Source: Deltaproteobacteria bacterium
GTDB lineage: Bacteria > Desulfobacterota > DSM-4660 > Desulfatiglandales > Desulfatiglandaceae
NCBI GenBank assembly: GCA_019310785.1
Contig: JAFDDR010000005.1
Span: forward strand, 1 to 39,616
Direction: 5' to 3'
Length of the DNA stretch: 39,616 nt
Translations under genes and position numbers: made by a program
Part shown: positions 33,864 through 39,616 of the stretch, in pieces
How the letters are laid out: each line of letters opens with the position of its first letter
Position numbering within the stretch: the stretch's first letter is position 1
The notes under the pieces: generated by a model
Databases searched by the model: none
What the model saw: the letters and a program-made list of their open reading frames with translations, nothing else
Told to the model about the DNA's origin: nothing

Positions 33864-33927
33864 ATTCCCGCTTTCGCGGGAATGACGAAGTAACGTAACA
33901 GCCTGTCATTCCCGCGAAAGCGGGAAT
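33864..33927. repeat. Perfect 23-bp inverted repeat (TTCCCGC-TTTC-GCGGGAA type)
   Basis: The arms at 33864-33886 and 33905-33927 are exact inverse complements: each reads as TTCCCGC, a short centre, GCGGGAA, then TGAC, and an 18-base spacer separates them. It is a dispersed palindrome of the kind seen at 19327-19491. Confidence 0.7.
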
Positions 33928-34004
33928 TCAGAAAAGTGGTTTCGCAAAGAACTTGCCCCTCTTTATTGAGCTAATACAATCCCAGTGAATAGCCACGAAT
34001 TAAG

Positions 34005-34077
34005 AGCGTATTTGGTCAATGGACATTTTCGCGTTTACCATCAATGAGTGAAAAAATGGCTATTGACGAAATACGCT
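34005..34077. repeat. Long imperfect hairpin upstream of qmoA
   Basis: AGCGTATTTGGTCAATGGAC (from 34005) pairs with GCTATTGACGAAATACGCT (to 34077) at about 23 of 25 positions, around a 23-base loop. It ends just before AT-rich TATTAATA and the qmoA ribosome-binding site (GGGAGGA). It may regulate qmo expression or be a mobile palindrome. Confidence 0.5.
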
Positions 34078-34141
34078 TTTTGTATTAATAGGGCATTACA
34101 AATCCCAAGAATATGAAAAAACTACAACCCGGGAGGATACG

Positions 34142-35410
34142 ATGGCAGATGTAGAAACGACAAACCAGAGTATATTGGTGGTTGGCGGGGGGATGAGCGG
34201 AATCACCGCCGCCCTGGAAGCGGCCGAGGCCGGTCATAACGTGGTATTGGTCGAAAAAAATTCGTATTTGGGCGGAAGGGTAACCCAGTTATACCAATAT
34301 TTTCCAAAGCTGTGCCCGCCTAACTGCGGTCTTGAGATCAATTTTAGAAGGATGAAATTGAATCCTAAAATACGTTTCTTTACCATGGCCGAGGTGACGG
34401 GTATTTCGGGACAGGAAGGGGACTATGATGTGACCGTCAAATTAGCTCCCCGTTATGTCAATGAAAAGTGTACCTGCTGTGGGAAATGTTCAGAGGTGTG
34501 TGAGACCGAGATAGACAACCCATTCAACTTCGGTATGGACAAAATCAAGGCGGCCTATCTGCCCCATGAATTTGCCTTTCCCATGAGATATGTGCTGGAC
34601 CCTTCCATTTCAGGGACAGAAGACGGGAAGAAATGCAAGGAGGCATGCGAATACGATGCCATTGACCTGGAAATGGAAGAGACCACTTTTGATCTCAAGG
34701 TGGGAGCCATTGTCTGGGCTGCAGGATGGGATCCTTACGATGCCTCAAAGGTTGAATACTATGGCTTTGGCGAATACAAGAACGTGATCACAAATGTAAT
34801 GATGGAGAGATTAGCCTCTCCAAGCGGCCCTACAGGTGGAAAAATATTACGTCCCTCGGACGGCAAGGAGCCCAAAAATGTGGCCTTTATACAGTGTGCA
34901 GGATCGAGAGACGAAAACCATCTTCCATATTGTTCAGGGATATGCTGTCTGGCCTCCATGAAGCATTCTACATATTTGAGGGAGATGTATCCTGATTGCG
35001 ACGTTACTATCTTTTTTATAGACATCCGTGCCCTTGATCGGCTGGAAGATTTTTACATTAAGGTCCAGGAAGATGAAAAGCTTACCTTTATCAAGAGCAA
35101 GATCGCAGAGGTTACCGAAGATGAGGAAACAGGCGACCTGTTGCTTGAAGGAGAAAACACCAATACGGGTGAACAGGTTCGGATGAGCTTTGACCTGGTT
35201 GTCCTGGCGACCGGCATGGTCCCAAACAAGATCGATATAGATACTGTGCCCGATGTTTCATACGACGAATATGGGTTTTTGACATATGATCCCGAAAAGG
35301 CCGGGATATATGGGGCCGGTTGTGTCAGGACACCGACCGATGTCGCTTCATGTGTCCAGGACGCCACGGGGGCAGCCTTAAAAGCCATTCAATCAATCGC
35401 GAGGAGGTAG
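34142..35410 (+). CDS. qmoA: Quinone-interacting membrane-bound oxidoreductase subunit QmoA (HdrA-like)
   Basis: 422 residues, ATG 34142 with GGGAGGA. FAD-binding SILVVGGGMSGITAALEAAEAG (10-31); C58/C62 (KLCPPNCGLEI) at the HdrA cluster position; ferredoxin-like C110/C112/C113/C116/C120 (CTCCGKCSEVC). NAD/FAD C-terminal motif at KAGIYGAGCVRTPTDVA. HdrA-type flavoprotein that feeds electrons to AprBA. Start of the qmo-hdr operon; qmoB follows 4 bases on. Cytoplasmic. Confidence 0.93.
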   Translation: MADVETTNQSILVVGGGMSGITAALEAAEAGHNVVLVEKNSYLGGRVTQLYQYFPKLCPPNCGLEINFRRMKLNPKIRFFTMAEVTGISGQEGDYDVTVKLAPRYVNEKCTCCGKCSEVCETEIDNPFNFGMDKIKAAYLPHEFAFPMRYVLDPSISGTEDGKKCKEACEYDAIDLEMEETTFDLKVGAIVWAAGWDPYDASKVEYYGFGEYKNVITNVMMERLASPSGPTGGKILRPSDGKEPKNVAFIQCAGSRDENHLPYCSGICCLASMKHSTYLREMYPDCDVTIFFIDIRALDRLEDFYIKVQEDEKLTFIKSKIAEVTEDEETGDLLLEGENTNTGEQVRMSFDLVVLATGMVPNKIDIDTVPDVSYDEYGFLTYDPEKAGIYGAGCVRTPTDVASCVQDATGAALKAIQSIARR

Positions 35411-35414
35411 CTCG

Positions 35415-37646
35415 ATGGACAAAAAGACAGCAGTTTATATATGCACCGGGTGCGGCATCGGAGATGCCCTTGATCTTGACCCGATCAAGGAGTTGGCCGC
35501 GGATGAATTAAGCATCCCCATATGCAAGGACCATCCTTTCCTGTGTGGAGAGGAAGGGGTTGATCTCATAAAAAAGGACATAGAAGGGGAAGGCGTAAAT
35601 ACCATAGTCATTTGCGGCTGTTCCTACAGGGTGAACTACGGTGTCTTTGATTTTGGCCCGGACAAGATAGTTGAGAGGGTCAATTTCAGAGAGCAGGTGG
35701 CCTGGAGCCAGGCCCCCAAGGAAGAAGATACCCAGATGTTAGCTGAAGACAACCTGAGGATGGGTTGTTCTAAGGCCAATGATACGGAATTGCCCGAGCC
35801 CTATAAGGCCGAGGAGGAGTACTCTAAAGATATCCTTGTCGTCGGCGGGGGTCTTGCCGGTATGACCGCGGCCTTGGAGACGGCTAAGGCCGGGTATCGG
35901 GCCATATTAGTAGAAAAAGAGGAAAGTTTGGGCGGTTTTTTGGGAAAGATGAAACAGCGTGTCACCATGCCTTATAAAGAACTCACTGACACGGGTGCTG
36001 AAGACCTGATAAAATCGGTTACGGAGAATTCCAAGATCAAGGTCTATACTTCATCTACTGTGGATAAAATCGCCGGCGGGCCGGGCCTTTTTTCCGTGGA
36101 CATCAAGTCCAATGGAAATTCTGCGAGTGAGAGGGTAGGGGCCGTGGTTCAGGCCACGGGATGGGTGCCTTATGACGCCAATAAACTGGGGCATTTAGGT
36201 TATGGGAAATTTAAGGATGTGATCACGAATGTGGAAATGGAAGAGATGGCAGCAGCAGGAAAAATTACCCGGCCTTCCGACGGCAGTGATGTCAAAAACG
36301 TACTTTTTATCCAGTGTGCGGGATCAAGGGAACCTGACCACCTTCCATACTGTTCATCGGTCTGCTGCCTTGTTTCCATGAAACAGGCCACTTATGTGAA
36401 GGAACAGAATCCGGAATCGGTAAACTATATACTCTATAAAGACGTGCGCACGGTGGGGCAATCGGAGGACTTTTACCGCAAGGCCCAGATGGATGGGAAT
36501 ATTTTTATCAGAGGGAGCGCCACGAATGTGGGTGAAGGCGGCGGCAGGCTTTTCGTGGAGGCGGACGACGAGCTTTTAGGTGAAAAGGTCAAGGTAGAGG
36601 ACTTAGACATGGTGGTGTTAGCCGTGGGAATGGTCCCCACTACCAGGCCGGACGAGATCCCGAGGATTCAGGCGCCACCGGATACGGAAGGCGCCGATGA
36701 GGAGGGCAAGATAGAAGTCGCAGCGGACTCCGGGTTTTTTGCCAACACGGCCTTGAATCTCGAGTATCGCCAGGGACCGGAACTCCCGACCCTCAAATAT
36801 GGATTCCCTGATTCCAATTTTATCTGTTTTCCCTATGAAACGCGAAGAACCGGTATTTATAGTGCCGGGTGCGTGAGAAGACCAATGGAGACGGCCAAAG
36901 TCATAGATGACGCGGCAGGCGCGGCCATGAAGGCGATTCAGTGTACCGAGGCCACGGCCATTGGCATGGCGGTCCATCCAAGGGCCGGGGACCTGACCTT
37001 CCCGGAATTCAACATGCAAAGATGTACCCAGTGTAAGCGGTGCACGGAAGAGTGCCCCTTTGGCGCCATCAATGAAGATGAAGAAGGAAATCCCCTTCCT
37101 AACCCCACACGCTGCAGGCGATGCGGTGTGTGTATGGGGGCCTGTCCTGAAAGGATTATCTCGTTTAAGAATTATTCCGTGGGTATGATCGGCAGGATGA
37201 TCAAGGCGATTAATGTGCCGGAAGAGGATGAGGAAAAGCCCAGGATAATTGTGCTTGTTTGTGAAAATGATGCCTACCCTGCAGTGGATATGGCAGGGAT
37301 CAAGCGGCTGAAGTGGAGCCCTTATATACGGTTTATTCCCATGAGGTGTCTCGGTGGCCTCAATCTGGTCTGGATAGCCGATGCGCTTTCCGGAGGTATT
37401 GACGGGATACTCCTGTTTGGTTGCAGGCACGGAGATGATTACCAGTGCCACTTTGTAAAGGGTAGTGAATTGGCCGAGATCAGACTCAGCAAGGTGTCTG
37501 AGACCCTCGACAGGCTGGCCCTGGAATCGGACCGTGTTAAGTTCGTTGAGATAGGAATAACGGATTATGAAAAGATCCCCAAGATCATAGATGAGTTCAT
37601 GGAGACTATCGAGGAAGTCGGTCCAAATCCATATAAGGGATGGTAG
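35415..37646 (+). CDS. qmoB: QmoB: HdrA-like flavoprotein with ferredoxin and MvhD domains
   Basis: 743 residues, ATG 35415 after GAGGAGGT. Order: N-terminal HdrA-like part (AVYICTGCGIGDALDLD, 5-21); FAD site DILVVGGGLAGMTAALETAK (about 139-158); two [4Fe-4S] near 535-590 (CTQCKRCTEECPFGAI and CRRCGVCMGACPERII); and an MvhD-like C-terminal domain from about 610 (RIIVLVCENDAYPAVDMAG, IRFIPMRCLGG, GILLFGCRHGDDYQCHF). MvhD normally links to a hydrogenase or formate donor; in QmoB it completes the electron relay to AprBA. No Sec codon here. Confidence 0.93.
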   Translation: MDKKTAVYICTGCGIGDALDLDPIKELAADELSIPICKDHPFLCGEEGVDLIKKDIEGEGVNTIVICGCSYRVNYGVFDFGPDKIVERVNFREQVAWSQAPKEEDTQMLAEDNLRMGCSKANDTELPEPYKAEEEYSKDILVVGGGLAGMTAALETAKAGYRAILVEKEESLGGFLGKMKQRVTMPYKELTDTGAEDLIKSVTENSKIKVYTSSTVDKIAGGPGLFSVDIKSNGNSASERVGAVVQATGWVPYDANKLGHLGYGKFKDVITNVEMEEMAAAGKITRPSDGSDVKNVLFIQCAGSREPDHLPYCSSVCCLVSMKQATYVKEQNPESVNYILYKDVRTVGQSEDFYRKAQMDGNIFIRGSATNVGEGGGRLFVEADDELLGEKVKVEDLDMVVLAVGMVPTTRPDEIPRIQAPPDTEGADEEGKIEVAADSGFFANTALNLEYRQGPELPTLKYGFPDSNFICFPYETRRTGIYSAGCVRRPMETAKVIDDAAGAAMKAIQCTEATAIGMAVHPRAGDLTFPEFNMQRCTQCKRCTEECPFGAINEDEEGNPLPNPTRCRRCGVCMGACPERIISFKNYSVGMIGRMIKAINVPEEDEEKPRIIVLVCENDAYPAVDMAGIKRLKWSPYIRFIPMRCLGGLNLVWIADALSGGIDGILLFGCRHGDDYQCHFVKGSELAEIRLSKVSETLDRLALESDRVKFVEIGITDYEKIPKIIDEFMETIEEVGPNPYKGW

Positions 37647-37784
37647 GGGAATTGACGATTGACAATTGAAGATTGAAGATTTTTATGTTGAAGCACATGC
37701 GGCTGAAAAGGGGTCATCCCGCATCGGCGACAACCCCCAATAATCGATATACAATATTCAATATTCAATAAAAAGGGGTCGCTT

Positions 37785-38375
37785 ATGGAAAACATGGTCA
37801 ACTACAATCCCTCCTTTGCCGAGGAGGTCTTCCGGAATGTGGATGCCGGGGAAGAGATCAAGATGTGCATGAATTGCGGTGTGTGCGCCGGGTCATGCCC
37901 GTTGAGATTCAATATGGACTATCCTCCAAGGCAGATATTCCAGATGATACGGTTAGGTAAAAGGGAAGAAGTGCTGAACGCCAAATCCATTATGCTCTGC
38001 ACGTCGTGCTATACATGCAAGGTGCGGTGCCCCAGGTCTATCCCCGTGATAGATGTGATGCACGGGCTGGCCCATTATGCCATAAAGCAGGGGATCCTTA
38101 CTCGAAGGGATACTGCAAATTTTGGAAGGGAATTCTGGAACCAGGTATACAAATTAGGCCGGATTGATGAAAAAGACCTTCCAAGGCGTGTCTTTTTTGC
38201 AGCCGGATTTATCGAGGGCATTAAGAGTACCCTCAAGTATTTGGATATAGGACTGAAATTGTTCCTTCACAGGAGAATGAAATTGCTGCCCGAAAGAAAG
38301 ATCAAAGGGATCCAGTCTCTCAGGAAAATGTTGGATAAGGCAGAAAAAATGGGGAAAGGAGGTGCCAGCGCATGA
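37785..38375 (+). CDS. HdrC-like Fe-S protein taking the place of QmoC
   Basis: 196 residues, ATG 37785 after AAGGGG. Two [4Fe-4S] sites: C28/C31/C34/C38 (CMNCGVCAGSC) and C72/C75/C78/C82 (CTSCYTCKVRC). The C-terminal half is basic and helical without a clear membrane segment. In most Desulfobacterota the third Qmo subunit QmoC is HdrC fused to a cytochrome-b membrane domain; here only a soluble HdrC is present, translationally coupled to an HdrB gene. It would be the electron channel between QmoAB and HdrB. Confidence 0.88.
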   Translation: MENMVNYNPSFAEEVFRNVDAGEEIKMCMNCGVCAGSCPLRFNMDYPPRQIFQMIRLGKREEVLNAKSIMLCTSCYTCKVRCPRSIPVIDVMHGLAHYAIKQGILTRRDTANFGREFWNQVYKLGRIDEKDLPRRVFFAAGFIEGIKSTLKYLDIGLKLFLHRRMKLLPERKIKGIQSLRKMLDKAEKMGKGGASA

Positions 38376-39253
38376 AATATTTTTTATATTGGGGTTGCAG
38401 CCTGGAAGGAACCGGCGCCAATTTTCTTGTCTCGCTTAAACCAGCATGTGAGGCATTGGGTATTGAATTCGAGGAGATCGAGGACTGGAACTGCTGCGGG
38501 GCAAGCGTTTCTTATGCCGGCGCAAATGATCTTGCCATAAAGGTCCTTAATGCTCGTAACCTTGCCCTGGCAGAGGCCAAGGGAAGTTATGACATAGTTG
38601 CTCCATGCAGCTCCTGCTATATTCAGATGATCAAGGTGAACCATGAAATCCAGGAGGACCCTGAACTGCTGAAACAAGTAAATGAATGCTTAGCAGAAGG
38701 GGATCTAAACTACAAAGGTGGTATCAAGGTCAGGCATATCCAGGATGTACTCTACAATGACGTGGGGCTTGACAAGATAAAAGAAAAGGTAATCAAGCCT
38801 TTAAACGGTCTTAAGGTTGCAGGATATGTGGGTTGCCAGTCTGTCCGGCCATATGGAGAGTATGATAGTGTGGACAAGCCCGTGGTTCAGGATCGTCTCT
38901 TGGAGGCCTTAGGCGCAGAGGCGGTTCCTTTTCCCAGGAAGATAAAATGCTGCGGTTCAGGCATATTCCTTCCGGAGATAGATTACTGTTTGGAATTAGT
39001 GAAGGATATTTTGGAGGATGCAATCAATCACGGGGCAGAGCTTGTGTCCACGGTATGTCCCATGTGTGCCATGAACTTAGAGATGTACCAGGGGAGAATC
39101 AATGAGAAGTACGGGACCGACTTTGATATTCCCATTGTCTATCTGACCCAGTTGATGTCGGTGGCCTTTGGGCTGGACATGAAAAAAGATGCTGCCTTGA
39201 ATTATAACATTATCCCGCCGGAAGGTATTTTGCAAACAGCATTAGGTCATTAG
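38372..39253 (+). CDS. HdrB-like CCG-domain protein
   Basis: 293 residues, ATG 38372 overlapping the hdrC stop. Two CCG domains: first C9, C41-C42 (NCCGAS) and C79/C82 (PCSSCY); second C155 (GYVGCQS), C193-C194 (KCCGSG) and C229/C232 (CPMCAMN). The full set should bind the two noncubane [4Fe-4S] clusters of HdrB. In methanogens HdrB reduces the CoM-CoB heterodisulfide; here the acceptor is unknown. As part of qmoAB-hdrCB it probably carries electrons for APS reduction. Confidence 0.9.
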   Translation: MKYFLYWGCSLEGTGANFLVSLKPACEALGIEFEEIEDWNCCGASVSYAGANDLAIKVLNARNLALAEAKGSYDIVAPCSSCYIQMIKVNHEIQEDPELLKQVNECLAEGDLNYKGGIKVRHIQDVLYNDVGLDKIKEKVIKPLNGLKVAGYVGCQSVRPYGEYDSVDKPVVQDRLLEALGAEAVPFPRKIKCCGSGIFLPEIDYCLELVKDILEDAINHGAELVSTVCPMCAMNLEMYQGRINEKYGTDFDIPIVYLTQLMSVAFGLDMKKDAALNYNIIPPEGILQTALGH

Positions 39254-39274
39254 GAGTGAAGCAACAGGCAATCA

Positions 39275-39320
39275 GAACCAAATTCCGGGGTACGGCCTGA
39301 GGGGTTTGGTTTTCTTTTTT
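39275..39320 (+). terminator. Terminator after hdrB
   Basis: AACCAAATTCC (39276-39286), a 14-base loop, and GGGGTTTGGTT (39301-39311) form an 11-bp stem with two G-U pairs, followed by TTCTTTTTT. It separates the qmo-hdr operon from the zinc-ribbon gene. Confidence 0.6.
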
Positions 39321-39332
39321 AGGGAGAAAAAA

Positions 39333-39602
39333 ATGAACGATCAGGAAATACCCAAATGCCCGCGCTGTGGAATTGAAATGAAAAAATGGGAGACACCGGC
39401 AGACTCGACGTGGGGGACTGGATTTCTATGGGTTTGTTTCAACGATGAATGCCCTTATTTTGTCCGCGGCTGGGATCACATGATGGATACACAAAACATA
39501 AAGGCGTCTTACCGGGAGAGTATAAACCCGGAAACAGGGACTGCGGGACCTTTGCCCTGCTGGTCTTCTGATGCGCATAAAGACCATATCATTGATAATT
39601 GA
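39333..39602 (+). CDS. Small zinc-ribbon protein, Ogr/Delta-like
   Basis: 89 residues from ATG 39333, chosen over the in-frame ATG 39306 because AGGGAGAAAAAA is its ribosome-binding site. Zinc-binding CPRC (9-12) and CFNDEC (35-40) with WVCFNDECPYFVRGWDHM between. The pattern resembles Ogr/Delta-like zinc fingers, though phage Ogr proteins are transcription activators and this is likely a different use. It follows the qmo-hdr operon; sulfate reducers often have a conserved small gene after qmo, but equivalence here is untested. The gene ends near the window edge; GATTGGCGATTGA microrepeats follow. Confidence 0.65.
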   Translation: MNDQEIPKCPRCGIEMKKWETPADSTWGTGFLWVCFNDECPYFVRGWDHMMDTQNIKASYRESINPETGTAGPLPCWSSDAHKDHIIDN

Positions 39603-39616
39603 AGATTGGCGATTGA

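Noticed and set aside
36618-37451. 277-residue open frame on the minus strand inside qmoB
   Set aside because: Shadow of the real qmoB frame, whose ferredoxin and MvhD motifs are clear.
1-39616. tRNA-Sec or selA/selB/selD genes in this window
   Set aside because: I looked because of the two UGA codons; none was recognised here, so they must be elsewhere in the genome.

Overview
The window looks like a chromosomal segment of a strictly anaerobic, sulfate-reducing bacterium of the Desulfobacterota (former Deltaproteobacteria) that degrades aromatic compounds. The evidence is the combination of a class II (tungsten, ATP-independent) benzoyl-CoA reductase cluster, the dissimilatory sulfate-reduction enzymes Sat, AprBA and QmoAB, and many Hdr-like iron-sulfur flavoproteins, two of which are read through in-frame UGA codons as selenoproteins. 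The assignment to a Desulfatiglans/NaphS2-like lineage is inference only.

Layout. Positions 1-1700 hold a partial gene end, a transglutaminase-like gene on the minus strand, and a small DUF2080-GNAT pair. Positions 1900-9820 are the bamBCDEF-type operon: tungsten active-site subunit, Fe-S subunit, HdrD-like subunit, double HdrA-like subunit with Sec at residue 73, and MvhD-like subunit with Sec at residue 19. A second GNAT gene follows. Positions 10470-11770 hold a TIGR04076-like gene and a two-gene nucleotidyltransferase module. Positions 12065-13830 encode two BcrD/BcrA-type activator ATPases without catalytic BcrB/BcrC partners. Positions 14095-19050 are accessory: an AAA ATPase abutting a truncated REP-type transposase, a small 17-residue-repeat protein, an adenylate-cyclase-like gene, an atypical receiver protein and several palindromic elements. 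tRNA-Pro(GGG) lies at 19053, sat at 19684, and a TorD-molybdopterin oxidoreductase fusion at 21156. Positions 23945-30400 are mostly housekeeping: radical SAM, lipoprotein, rimO, polyprenyl synthase, MoeA-like protein and MBL hydrolase. Positions 31100-39600 are aprBA, qmoAB and hdrCB plus a zinc-ribbon protein.

How it fits together. Sat activates sulfate to APS, AprBA reduces APS, and QmoAB with the HdrC/HdrB proteins (in place of the usual membrane QmoC) would deliver electrons. BamB dearomatises benzoyl-CoA, and BamC-F form the likely flavin-based bifurcating machinery that lowers electron potential for it. Both halves rely on HdrA/MvhD/HdrBC modules. The gene-poor stretches mostly contain inverted-repeat (MITE-like) elements, hairpins and regulatory motifs.
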